DNA of 64,000 nt from Micromussa lordhowensis (lineage: Eukaryota; Cnidaria; Anthozoa; Scleractinia; Lobophylliidae): the NCBI GenBank assembly GCA_964020085.1, contig OZ026597.1:1070813-1134812 (forward strand). Reading direction: 5' to 3'. The position numbers and the translations under genes were made by a program. Shown here one piece after another: positions 37,547 through 51,800 of this stretch. The notes under the pieces are model-generated. The model was not told where the DNA came from and ran no database searches. It saw nothing but the letters and a program-made list of their open reading frames with translations. The number at the start of each line of letters is the position of its first letter. The first letter of the stretch is position 1.

Positions 37547-40500
37547 GATTGGCTTATTGAACTGTCCGATAACAAACTGTCTGATAACAACTTGCCTTGG
37601 CAAGTGAATTAGTGGAAAATAGGAGTTTGGAAATTGTAATTTTTATGACTGAGATTATTATTGTCATTGGTGTTGTTAATGTTCAAATTGTTACTGTTAT
37701 TATAAAAACACACTTAAAAGGCAATATAGTACAAAAAGAAACAAACCAAAAAGGAATAGGTTGCTTACGGCAGGGCATGATTGAGAACGCTGAGTTTGAA
37801 AATTCGGAAAATGAAATATTCTTTGCGCGGCCAAGCTCTTTATGTACGTCAGTTAGTTTGATACTGTATAGAGACAAAGAGCTATTATTTTTTCCTGGTG
37901 ATCTTATTTTAATGCGAAGTAGTCACTAAAGTTATCATCAGGTTACTGCCCAGTCCATAATTGACGTATTTACCTTTACACACGACTCCTCTCGGACCAA
38001 GTGTGTATCCAAGCGGACACTCACATCGATAACTGGTTCGAGTGTCGGTACATTTCCCGTACAAACACAGCTCTGGGAACAGTTCACACTCGTTGACTTC
38101 TGCAACAACAAGTTCAGTTATTGACAGTTGAACTTCACATCACGCCAAGCAAGGAGTCATCAACCACGACACTAAAAGCACCTCACGTCTGAATGGTATG
38201 TTATTATACATAGCACCCTACAAAAGTCTGCGGCACCCATTCAAGCAATCCCTCCTTTTCAAGACGAATGCATGACGTTACAGACTGAATTGGCCTAGTT
38301 CTGGCCCTGTCTCTGTCTCTGTCACGCAACGTAGCGTTTCGTGACAGAAAGAGAGCAATAACTGGAGTAAGACTCATCTTTTTCACAGCCTTCTTACACA
38401 TTGACGGAGCGAATCGAATATCAATTTAACTAGACCTGATAGTTCTACTGACGAAATTTCGGCCATTAGACAGCTTGACCACAAATTCACCTGACATCAC
38501 AGCCGCAACAACAAAACATCCCATGATCACTTGCACTGCAGAAATTTTTACCTTTGTTATAAGTTTGTTATTTTAAGGCCGGGAACTGAGTCTGACCGCA
38601 CATCATTGTGATAAAGACGTCCTATCATTTGGAACTTTTTAAATAGAATTTCTGTTGCTCCTGACAGTTTGTACGGTTTAAAAAGCATTCTTGTAAAATA
38701 TGTTGGCGAAATTACTTCTTTTTCATTTAAAAATGAAGCTACTCAAATCGTTAATAAATCAAATGACTTTATCTTTTTTTAGTAATCATGTATACACAAT
38801 TGCTTTTGTAGATAATTGTATTGTAGTATAAGTTAATTGTATCGTAGTAGATAGAAGGTCCACATCAGCTGCCATTTCTGTAACAACCAGCTGATCACAT
38901 AAAGTATTATGTATGTATGTCACACAACAAAGGGAAGTCACGCACTTCCCTGTTGCGGGAAGTCGCGCACTCTCCTGTCGTAACGCACACTATCATACAA
39001 CAATTTCCGTGACGCATTAGCGCCCTAAAGGATGGTCGCGCAAGGGTGAAGTTAAGCGATAGATTTCCTGGTCATCACAGCTGTTACCTTTAGTTTGCGG
39101 TGCTGCGGTTGTTGGCCTTGTCGTGGGACCACGAGGAAATATTGTCCCATTGGGGTGAACAACCTCAGGGGGAACACGTGTGGATGGCGTTACTAGTCGA
39201 CTTGTAGTTGGCGTTACAAACTTCACACCCAGGCATAAGGCTTCCCACTCGACTGCAGGAAAGAAACAGCAAATCTCAAGTTAGAATAGTATCCTCCGTG
39301 ACCTTTATCTGTGCTGTCACGCAACACTTCTGTTTAGTTCAAAGAGAGTTGCGTGACGATTTAAATAACGGTTGTGGCATTTTTGTTAAAATTTACTCAT
39401 ACCTTAGCCAATTGATAATAACGGTAGTCGAATTAGCCTAACAATGTTTGACAGAAAAACCTTAGCAAATCAATCCTGTCGAGATGGTTCCGAGGTTAGA
39501 CGAATCTAAAATTAAAATTGTCAGAAAACTCATCAAACTGAGTGCTATAAGGCCCTCTCAGACCAAGTCATCATCAAATCTAATTTCTGCTGACAGTTAA
39601 AATACAAAGCATAGTTATGTCCAAAGTCAAGTAAGCGAGCAAGGAGAGTATATAGAACCACGGAAAAAATGAGCAATTAACTTGATAAACAGCTTAATTC
39701 TCCTAACGTGTACTATAGGAAATGTGCGGAGATCGTATGGAGAATTTTGATGTTGAATCTTACTTGTTTTTCTCTTGGGGCACGGTCTACACTCAGAGCC
39801 GTATGCCACACCCACACCAGTACAACAGCAGTCAGTTCGCGTCACGTTATTTGAAAACTGGCCCTTACAAACTGGATTAGAAGTCGTCTCGCCTTCCACG
39901 TCCATGAAACATTGCTGTTGTCGCATGTCTGTGAGATACGAAAAAATATCATTGAAACCAAATGCAGATATCGGATCGGGGTTTTCAGACCGGTTCAACA
40001 TGGCTACCCACCTTCACAGCGCTTGTCCCTTGGGTTTGGTTTCTGGCCCTCGGGACACACACAATCGTAACTTCCATTCTTGTTGATGCATATACCATCC
40101 AGACCACAAATGAAGGCAATGTCTTTACACTCGTCTACATCTAAGGAATACGATACGAATACGATACGATCTGAAGTTTTGACCTTGAGTTCTATTATGT
40201 CCATGGGTCTGTGTTGTTGAAAATGCCTTAAATCAAGCGATAGCCTGTGCCACTCGCTTTGTTCACCCTATAACCCAACCGGGAGCCGGTTTAGAGTTTA
40301 TTAAAGAGAACATGAAGAGTAAGAGAGTTAATCCTCAAGATAGGCGTTAAAGTTAAACTTCTCAAGTTGTTTTTAGATCACTCGCGGTTTCGAAAAACCC
40401 GGGTGGATCTTGAAATAGCCAATCGTGTGACGCGGATTTTCCTCACGTCGAATTAACATGCTTTTTCATTCTCCACGAAAACATCCACGCAACGCGCGTG

Positions 40501-43500
40501 GTAACAATATCCGCGGAAGAACTGGGTTCACATCTAAAAATAGCAAGACCTTAATATGAGAGATCAACTTTCTTACTCTTCACAATCTCTCGCTTAATGT
40601 CAAAAAAGCCGTAAATGTGTATCCGTAAAAAAGTACTGAAAACATCAAGACTTCTAAAGGAAATAAATTTCGAAGGGCTTGTTGATATCTCTCTTCAGTT
40701 CTTGAAATCTTTTCCGAGCTTGAGCGATGTCTGGGATTAGAGATCCGTGCAGTGGCTTTGATTGGTTAATACTTAAGCCCAAAACATTCATCACCAAGCG
40801 ACAACCAATCATAGACAGTACAAGGACCTACGTAGAGCTACGTCATCAGTATGGAATTTGTCTGTCAAGTGGAGATACAGTCTTGCTCCCTGGACCTCCC
40901 CATAATGGCGGTTTCAACACTTTTACGGGTGGTCTGGGGAGAGTTCAGGCAAAAGAACTGTAGCAAGGGAAGAATAAAGAGCGTCTCTGCACAGAATAAC
41001 AAACAAAACATGGCAGTCATTTATGAACAAAGTCCTCCAAACTACTATAGATAGTTGAACATACCGGTGCATTTTCCAGTTGTAATGTCGTGTTTGAATC
41101 CTTGAGGACAGAAGCAGTTGAAACTTCCAAGTGTGTTTATACACCGACCTTGACTACAGACTCCTGGAAGTTCTTGGCATTCATCGACATCTGAAGCAAA
41201 CAAGCAAGACAACAGGCTGAGAAATAAAATTACAATTTAAAGACATAAGAAGGTTATAAAGAGCCTACCTTTAATGACAAGAGTGTATGGATCAGGAACA
41301 AATCCGATTCCACCGGGACAGAGACGAAGAAACTCCTCTGAAACAGAAAGAAATGGAGATATACATCATCGTGGTGTAGGAGAAAAGAGGTGAAAACTCA
41401 ACAAAAAGAAAGGCAAACAGGCAGTAGCTAGGAGTTTTCAAATGGGAGCGTTGTTGAACGTCATGTTTATGTTCCATCAAATTTTGGAACAAAAACTCTA
41501 AAAATTTAACAAAAGAAAGAAAAGATGATAACACATTATTTATAAAGGAATTCCACATTACAAGACCCGCAATGCAAACTGATCCAAAGTGGGTAATAAA
41601 TTTTCTTTGTATTAACATGGATTGTTTCCTGGCCATGAATCTCACAAGTACAAAACTGTAGATAAATAAGATGCGGTAGCTAGCGAGAGTAAGAGGCAAA
41701 TCCGGTTACGCGTCGATCTTTGTACAGGTTTGTATCTGAAGGAGTTATTCATAGTTACCAGTGAATTACTTGGCAAACATTTCATTGAATATTAAATTCT
41801 AATCTCACCAGTTCCTTTCTGAGGACACGGTTCGCATGGCTCTCCCCAGGCTCTTCCGGACGTACAACAGCAAACAGCGCGATAAGCTGAGGGCAGCGGG
41901 TTCACACAGGTGTCGTTCACAACACTCAAATGACACTGTCCTTTGCGCATGTCTGCAAAAAGGAGAAGAATCGATAAAGAATATCAGTGTTCAAGTGGAG
42001 TGTCACGACATTATTTTCACATTCTAGGTATGCTACAATGGAAATCAGTTACCGATGCAGCCAGAGCCTTCGGGATTAGGAATGAAGTCGCCATCACATT
42101 CACAGCGGTATGTACCCATCTCGTTGACGCACCGACCGTTGATGCACATTCCTGTCACGGAGCATTCATCGATATCTGGTAACAAATATATAAGGATGAA
42201 TCATTAGAGGGGGTTTCAACTGAGTGTCGTAAAACCAAAACCAAAGTAAAGCACTATCGGTCGAGCATCAAATTACAATCCAAGATGGCGGCATCAATAA
42301 CTTCGTCTATAGGGGAATCCTTGTTTACAATGTTTGCCTCATTACCATACGCAATTCAGTTTCTGATGGAGCTACAAATAAATCAGTTCTGAATATTGAA
42401 AGGTCATAGTACGATTAACTCTGCCAGTGAATATGGGCCTGATGTATTGAATACTTTTTGTGCAACACGGGTTTAAAAACTCAAAATTTAACAAAGAATG
42501 TTATGTATGAGCTCATTAGCGCTTTTGCCACCCAGAAATGTTGCAGTTTTTGAAAGACAATTTCTCCTTAAATATTACACCCAAAGAGCTAAAAATTTCA
42601 CCATGTACTAAGTTTCACTAGTTCTTTAGCTGCCTGAAGTCAATTCATATCTAACATGTTTCCTTCTATACGCAAAGCCGCATGCAAATGAGCGAAAATG
42701 TAAACAATGACGTCAGCATGAATCCGCCTATTGAGTGTTCCGTTCCAAAATAACGCCTGCACTGCAGGCTAATCACACAGAAAATACACTGAACCAATCA
42801 AAACTCCTTGAGTAATTAAATGTAGCTGACGCACAACGCGAGAAAATTAACGCGTGCGAGTGAATCACGATTGGTTTTGGTTTTAATTCTGATTGGATAA
42901 AAAAAAGTGGCGCGAGTTTTTTAAGCCAATGGTGTAACGTAGTTCATGCGAAGCCAATTTCTTCTCGGCACTCAACAGAAAACCTCTCTAAAAGCAAGCA
43001 AACGAAGAGTGGGTGCGTTATCTTAGTGTAATCTCTGAATTTGAGCCACAGAACTTCTAATACCTGTACAGTTGGTTCCTTGTTTATCCAGCTGAAAGCC
43101 GTCATCGCAAATGCAACGAAACATTCCCGGCATGTTCTCACAGCGGCCATGTTTGCACAAGGGAAACATTTGACATTCATCAATATCTGCAGAGAGAGGA
43201 ATGAAGAGGAATTCAGCGAACTCTAAATAAAAAGATATCTCTCCAGGACGGAGAAGTGAAGAGCTGATCCACGTCGTACTACAGTCTTAAGGATGCCTGC
43301 CACCTCCTGCAGACATGCGGACAGCTCTCTAAGGACACCTCTCTGTGGTGGAAAACTCTCTTAGGCAGAGACCCCCTAAGTAGCCACTTACCTAAAGAAG
43401 ATCTAGACACCTTTGTAAGGTAAAAACGTCTCACAAACAAACACCTCTTTATGGCTGAGACCCCAGTAAGACACACTTTTCTAAAGCAGACACCTCTCTA

Positions 43501-46500
43501 ATAGAGACACCTCGCTGGAGGGCACCTTTCTAAGGTAGAAATCATCCTAGGGCAGACAATTCTCAAAAGCGGAAATCTCTGCAAAGTGAACACCTATCTT
43601 ACACGGACACTTCTTTGAGAGGGGAATCCCTCTAAAGCAGAGACGTCCATAAACTTGTCATCTCTGATCTAAAGGTCTCCGAAGCGGGCATTTTTCTGAG
43701 AAACACTTCTCTCTGAGGCAGACACATCTTATAGGCGGAAACATATCTCAAGCAAACACATCTCTATGTCTTACATCTCTGTCATACGACATATGACATC
43801 TCTCCGGCGGAGGTGGTCTTGGGAGTGTTTGATTTCAAGGGAAGCTGACCTAAAGAAAACTTAAAAACTATCTGTTAAGAAGTGAAGTCTTACCGACACA
43901 ACTCTTCTTATCTTCAGCTGGTATGTAGCCAATCTCACACTCGCATTCGTAAGAGCCAGCCTTGTTGGTACACTGCCCGTGCTCGCAGAGACTGTCCTCA
44001 TTAAGACACTCGTCTATATCTAAAACCCAACAAACAAATCTCACGGGCACATCTTAAGAATATTATTCGCCAAAATGCAGGAAAAACATATACAGCAATA
44101 CAAAATCAAGGCCCTTTGCAGCTTGAGTCAAGTGACCAAATTTTTGCTCAATTTTTTTTTTGTATTATGGGTAATAACTTAAAGAATGCCATAAATGGAA
44201 AGAGCATATCGAAAATTCCAAAATGGCCAAATTTGAAGCCCCTGGCATTAAAGAGTAAGTTTATACAACAGTTTGAATTTTCGGAACATTTAGAAGACGT
44301 CTATGTAAAATGATGCTGGAGAGCAAGGTCTTGCTCTCCAAAAACTCTTTCCATACAAATGTTCTTAATTTTTTAAAAAGTTAAATCGTCATAAAATCTC
44401 TTCCTTTAATGCCAGGGGCCTCAAACCTGGCCATTTTTCTAGTTTCGACATGCTTTTCCCATTTCTGTCATTCTTTAAGTTATAGCCCATAATTTTATGA
44501 AAAGTACGTCACGTTGCTTAGCTGCAAAGGGCCTATTGACTCACACACAGACAAAAAATTTCAGACCGTTCCTTATAATCGTTTAAAGAGAATAATTCTC
44601 CAATGAAAACACTATATAGCTTACCATTACAGACTATGCCATCCCCTGTGTAACCTGGCTCGCAAACACAGCTGAAAGAGCCTGGGGCGTTGACACACGT
44701 GGCATTATAGTGGCACTGAGCAGCGCCTGTAGTGCATTCGTCGATATCTGGACGGTGAAGAACGAAAACCTTATCAAAGGGCTGCCTTGGAGATTGTCAT
44801 AAAAGAAGAAATTGTTGATATGCATACGAAGCTTTGAAGTTGAAACCTCAAACGAAACGTATAGAAAAACCCAACACAGTAATACAAAGCAATGCTGCAC
44901 AACGTACATTAACACACCGCAGCACAACGTAACGTAACGCAGTACAACGAAACATAATAAAGCACAACGTAACGTAACGCTATGCAACGCAAGCTAACGC
45001 AACACAGTGCAACGCATAACAAAACAAAACAAAACACAACAGAACGCCGTTCAACGTTTTTTGACTGAAAGCCGTCATTTATACACAACGTTCATCATAG
45101 CATAATTTTGATAATACTTTTAGTGGCTACCATCAATACAATTAACAACCAAAAACAACAGTAATAACCTAAACAGCTTAAAGTGCCCATGTCGTCAATT
45201 TTTTTATTTTCTTATCTGATTCTATATATCACCCAATGAACTTCTGCGAAAGAAAAATTCGATTTGGAAAAAATGCAATCTTTTTAAGAAGTTTTAAAAT
45301 CGTTCAAATTTGCCGCCATTTTGGTCGACCATTCGTCAGGACGTAGATTAAGGAACACGTGACTTCAGGCTCTACTCATCTCGCTTGTTTTATCTCTGTA
45401 AATGTAAGTTAGTGGCTCATACAAAATGAGCCCGGGCCCCCACCTTATTTTGGGTAAAAAAAAAATTTGCAGAGGTAGAACAAGTGAGATAAGTCAAGCC
45501 TGAACTCACACGTTCCAGAATCTACGTCACAATTCTGAGCATGTCGATGCTGTGATCAGCGGCACGGGTCGACCGCAAGAAAATAGGATTTTCAGGTTTT
45601 TAAAACTTCATAAAAAAATCGCTTTTTATCCAAATCGAAAAATTTTTTTCGCAGAAGTTCATTGCATGAAACAAAGAATCAGATGGGAAAATAAAAATTT
45701 TGATGACACGGGCACTTTAAAGAATGAAGTACGTAGCGAATTACTTCTCAGGTGTTTTAGGTACTCACCCGTGCACTCATTATCGCTTCCGGCGAATCCC
45801 GGTTTACAAGTGCAAAGGAAGCTGCCAATGATGTTGGTACAGTAAGCATTTCCGCCGCACTGCGCCAGGTCTATTTTACACTCATCTACATCTAAAGGGA
45901 AACAATCAGATCGCTTAACAAACTTCTACAGCACAACCTGAGAACAGATGTAAGGACTTTGGAGTTCGTTCCGTGCGTCTTGAGGACGGTCCCACGAGAG
46001 AACTTCAACGATTCCACGGTGGGGTTGTGGTAATCGACAAATACCCACGAAAGGGTGCCGAAGATTAAACTTTAGAATCCGTGTTATCGCGAACGAACTC
46101 GAAAGGAAGTCGCGAATTCAACGAAAGTTCGTGAAACCAACGAGCGAAAACGAATATGAGTGCTATAGTGCGTGAAACCGATGAACACGAAGAACGTCGG
46201 CTATTCATCGTTAGTCCGTCTAACCAACGAAAGATCACGAATATGACGTCGAGGATTAATCGCTAGTCCGTGAAAGTGACGAACATGAGAGGACGTCGGC
46301 GATTCATCGTTAGCGCTAGTCAGTCCTACCGACGAACGAACACGAGTATGACGTCGGTGATTCATCGACAGTCCGTGAAACCGACGAAAGAACACGACAT
46401 GAAGTCAAGTATTAAACCGACAAGAACACAATAGGTTGTTAGTCTAACGCTACTTTGCACGCATGTGACAGTTATGGCTTACCAACACATGCAGTTGTTC

Positions 46501-47761
46501 CTTTGGCCAGGACATATCCATCACCACACAGACATTCAAACGAGCCAGGGGTGTTACGACACACGCCATTACTACACAGTTGAGGATCATTTTGACATTC
46601 GTCTACGTCTGGAAAAGAATAAAGTATAAAGAAATTCCTTTATAATTTTCAATCATTTTAATGGCCAAATCGCCGTTACGTAATGTAATGTTGTTTCTAA
46701 GATACTTGGCTGGATAAGTAAGTACTGAAATGTCGCATGATGTATTGAATGAGGATACATTCTGTGATTCGTGCATGCAAGCGGTTAGTTTCCTAATGGG
46801 AGCCTATAGGCACCGAGATGCCGTGCTTCCGTCATGCAACCTAAAACAGTTTTTTACAGAAACCTTCACCGGCTTTTTAGAAGGGTAGTATTAAATCGTC
46901 ACAAAAGAGCCTCGGAAACTGGAGTACTTCACAAGCCTCTGTTTAATAGTCAGGAAAAGCAGACCTGTTGCTATTTCTCGCATATGTTTAACCTGTTCCA
47001 AAACGCTATACACAAAATGTCACGTGACGCGTGAACACATACCAATGCAGGATCTGCGGTCGACTGATGAATCGTACCCAGCCCCACACGTGCAGTAGTA
47101 GCCGCCTTCAGAGTTGGTACAAGTGTTTCTATCTCCGCAAATGTCTGAGCTGAGTAGACACTCGTCTATATCTGTTGATTAGAGTATCTTTAACGTTAAT
47201 ATCTTCGTATAGTATGATCGTCCGGGTGAGTGTAGTTCTGAGAAGAACTGTTGTTGGTGACTGACGTTTCGACAACCTGAGCGGAAGTCATCTTCAGAGT
47301 CAAGTGAATAGTGTTTGTAAGTCGATGATGTTATAAGTTTGGTCCGTTGAAAGTGATTGGTCACTTTAGCCATGATGGTATTGGCTGAAAGACTCGTGTA
47401 AAGCTTGTCATCAGTCATTGGTCAGTTTCGATCCGTCTTTTGTTAGTCAAATTGCTAGCGTTGAGAAACAACGAGGGAGGACTAAGGCGAGACTAGTTGA
47501 TAATTGCTACAGACGAACTTGTACTACAGGCATTCGTATTTAAAGGTAGCATCCTAGACTTATTGCGCATGCGTTTTACCTCCACAGGTGAGCCCGTCAG
47601 GTTGCAGGGTGAAGCCTGCTCTGCACTCACACGCAAAACTTCCAAGAGTGTTATTACACACTTCTCGACAATTACCATTGTCCAGTTCACATTCGTCGAT
47701 ATCTGGCAAGAAACCACAATAACTTCATTAGCAGAAATGATAGTCACGACCAACTAATTAA

Positions 47762-47814
<53 letters not shown>

Positions 47815-48682
47815 CCGTAGGGCCAGTTGGCTATAACCAATCTCATATCCAACAAGCGAGAATGGAATAATTGTTTTATTAAATTCTCAACCTTCGGTTT
47901 TGCTAAATTTTATTAAAGTCCAAGAAACGACCGGAAAGTGATGTGACTTCCAGGCGCCAAAACGAAATGCTGAAAATTTTATAATAATAATAATAAAATA
48001 ATAAAACATATTTATACAGGATAACTGCATCAGTTTAAAGAAAAACTGCTATCAATGCAGGTCCTGTGTAAAAAAGTAAAAAGTATAATAAAAATAATAT
48101 TACAAAACAGATAAGAAGCTACACTAAAGTTAAGTTACATTAATGAGAGTAATTAAAAATAGTTGCACCTTTATAAAAAAAAGCACGCTTGGTGCATTCT
48201 AGGTTAACCTTTTCTAAAATTATGCAGAGCGACATTTGCCGCATTCATTTCCATATAAGGTCAAACGCAGGTATAATGGCTGGTAACCGAGATCTAGTGA
48301 ACCAATCAGAAAGCTAGAATTGCATTATCCGAGGTTGAGAATTTAATAATAACTATTAAACGACCTACGTCACAGTTTGTGCATCTTGAAAAGTTCAGCC
48401 TAAATTTTTCAAGTTCGTCGTTTCTAATCCGTGTTAACCTTCTCCATCCTTAACCATCCTCATTCCTTTATGGTTTGTTATTACCTCTTTGGTGTTTTTC
48501 TATCATAGAAACCTACATAAGGTTCCCTTCACTTTAAAGATAATTTTGCACGTGGCAAAAACACCTCAAAATATCGTGACTGACTACTTTAATATCTGAC
48601 CACGAGAAAAAAATAAACCGAGACCTTAAGATAACATTTGTAATGGGAATATGTTAACAAATATTTATTAATAAAGGGGGCA

Positions 48683-48719
<37 letters not shown>

Positions 48720-48787
48720 TATTACAAGATAATTTGGTTTTATCAACTGGGTCGATAATGTGAATTGTCCACCGTAAAGAGATTCGG

Positions 48788-48819
<32 letters not shown>

Positions 48820-51800
48820 TTCGCTCCGACGAAGGGCTAACGCTCGAAACGTCAGCTTCCGAATCTCTTTACGGTGGACAATTCACATTATCGACCCAGT
48901 TGAAAAATATTTATTAAGTCGAGGTACTTCGTGCCATTCAATTCCATCCGTTTTAACACAGTTACCAAATGTATTAATCTAACCCCTTCCCTTTCCAATG
49001 TTGAGCTCTCAAAGATATAGCACAGATAGAACTCACCTACACACGATTTAACAGTGAAAGCGGGGGGGGGGGGGGGGTGAGACTAAACAAAACATTTGTA
49101 TGCGAGATTGGTAAAGTTAAAGTGTAAAGTATCTCTATTTGTGCCGATGTTTGGCAAGCATTCCCACTTCTTCAGTTTTTATTTCCTTTATAATCCCTTT
49201 TGCGAGTCGTCACGAATTGCATGTCACGATCAGTGCGGAGAGACGTTGCGTGACTCAAAAAAGGCCCCATTATCCCGTGATAAGAAAAATTGTATTGTAA
49301 CACTGACCGACGCAGTCTTTCATGTCCTCCGTGACCACGAAACCAGGGTTACACAAACACTGATAACCTCCACGGTAGTTTTGACAAACACCATGAAGAC
49401 ACCTGCTTGGATCAGAACACTCATCTTCGTCTGGAAAAAGAAAATTTAAGAGTACGTGGATAAGTAGCACCTTGGTAATCTCTCTGTTAGCTATTCGGGT
49501 GTTCGTTAGTAAGTACAGTAACTTTTTATCATTATAACGGAGCTCCTGTGCGCCCAAGGCGCGCGAGCGTAGCCCCATTGTTTTGAACATTTAGTAACTC
49601 ATCAAGCGAAAACAGTTTGGTTTTCACGCGATTGTCCGTACAATGCCCGTACGTACATTACTTGCACTGCTACTTGCACTGCCTGTTTTCGTTTATAGCG
49701 GAGCTCCTGCGCGCCGAACGCGCGTGAGGGAAGCCCCATTGCTTAGGAAATTTGTTTAATCATTGAGCTAAAAAAATTGGTTGTCACGTGATTGTCCGTA
49801 CGCCCCTTCATGTGAAATGTCACATTCTGTAACAACCTCGTTCGAAGGGCTTTTCCCTTGGTGATTGGAAGGGCGAGTTTGCAGCATACATCTTTGATTT
49901 TGGGCATCCATGTTATATTCAATTGCCACCTGTCAAAACAAGGTATTCGTTGACCAGTATCACGTGACCTTATCGGAGGCTCATGTTAACAGCTCATCGA
50001 GGTCACGTGTTATTTTGAAGTTGAATGCTGCCCAGGAACATTTTTTATTGCATCGCAGGCTCAGGCCAGGGTAACTAATTGTACTTAGGAGCTCCGCTTT
50101 AAGGCTAGGCTAGATCTAGATATCTTTAGTTTACTTAGCAGGTCCATGCTATTTCCTTTATCCCCCACCCCCACCCCCAAAACATCCGTCAAGTGACAAG
50201 TTGGGAAAATTGTCTTGATGTATCACAAAATTCTTAGAACCACCATTAATTAACTGTAACGAAATTTCTAAAGAGAATTTATCTTTCTAGATTGGTACTA
50301 ACCTTCACAAGTGACGCCATCCTTCATGAGTTCCATGCCGTTTGGACAAATACACTTGTAGCTTCCTTCAGTGTTTACACATGTACCATCTGCACACGGA
50401 TTGGTCTCACACTCGTCGGTGTCTGAAAGAAAAGCAAACAGTTTTCCTCCACAGTGACATTTCTAATAAAAGACCATTCCTTGGCAGTTTCGATATTCCG
50501 TAGAGAACGTGTCTTCAATTAAAGGAACAGTGTCACGAAGGTGACGCATGCGCAGTAACGCTGCAATGTTTTGATTTAACTGGCAAGTTTTTTCAATCCT
50601 GTCGAAGAGTAAAGTTGTTGTTTTTAATCGCCTATTTTCGTTGCCATCCGAGCTTAGATCACTCACAAAGCGAAAAATTTACTCGAAGCAACATCTATAC
50701 TGTACATTTGCTGACTTATTTGCAACACAACTCTCGCCGGCGGCTGATTTGAGAAGCCTGTTGATGTGATATCATGTCTGATCGTAACCTGAGCATCAGG
50801 CCTTTCTTAGCAAGAGGGTAGGGGTAGGGAGGAATTGCAGAGAAAGGCCTGACACAAACGTTTTTATCGGCTCAAGTCGTACGTCCAGATTCTGGACGTT
50901 GCGCTGATTGGGTAATTTACAATGCATCCTGACGTCACACCACCGGAAATAAAAATTTCATACTGGCGTATTCTGTGAACTGATCTCGACGAGAACGAAA
51001 ACTACGCTAGATATTTATTTCTACGTGATCATGGAAAGCGACGGCTTCAAAACGGCTCTTGAAGTCGCTCTACCGTTCTTTCCTGGAATTGAACTAAAAA
51101 GAGAGAACAGAAATTGTGCCTCGAAAGCCTGCTTTCAAACGAAAAGGTTTTTGTCGGCTCGGGATGTCCGATATCAGACTGGTTATTTCATCGTCCAGCT
51201 CTGAGTATTGGTCAGAAAACAGAGCTCTCTTTGTTCAGCGGTGAAGGTCTTCGTTGAGCTCCTTCAACTTCATTTTCACAAATCGGCTGCTTGCCTTTGG
51301 AGTCACTTCAGTTGCGAGACCGATATCGCTAGCCTCGAACAGGAATTGAACTACTAGGACAGGCTGTCGAAGGTATTTGTGGCCGGGAGCGCTTGAAGCT
51401 ACAAGTCTTTCGCGTTTGTCGAGTGCCCTACCACTCGCCAATGCCTCCCGTAACTCGGCGAACATTCTGTAGCAATTCACTATTTTCCTAGCGCATTTTT
51501 TTGCAAACAGTCCTTTTGCCATCTTCACTATCTTGAATGACAACAATTCTCAACTCAAGCAATAATTCACAAGATTGATAGGTTTTTCACACAAAACATT
51601 AGAAACCTCTTTGTTTCAGCAAACAGCGGCACTGTGGCGACTCACTTTCCATAATCTGTGTGAAAATTTTCGAGGCAAATTGTGCAAATATTCTCGGAAA
51701 CCCGAACGAAATTAAAAACAACCGCCGTTGTCATCTTTGATGCACGCAAAATTTATGCAAAGTAGACATGACAGCCGGAAATAATTCTGATTGGCTAATG

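Noticed and set aside
44880..45060. CRISPR-like AACGTAACGCAACAC repeats
   Set aside because: Short imperfect AACG/AACA microsatellite with no spacers, in a eukaryotic intron.
49061..49078. G-run as a regulatory G-quadruplex
   Set aside because: A plain homopolymer of 17-18 G, likely slippage; no further structure to support a function.
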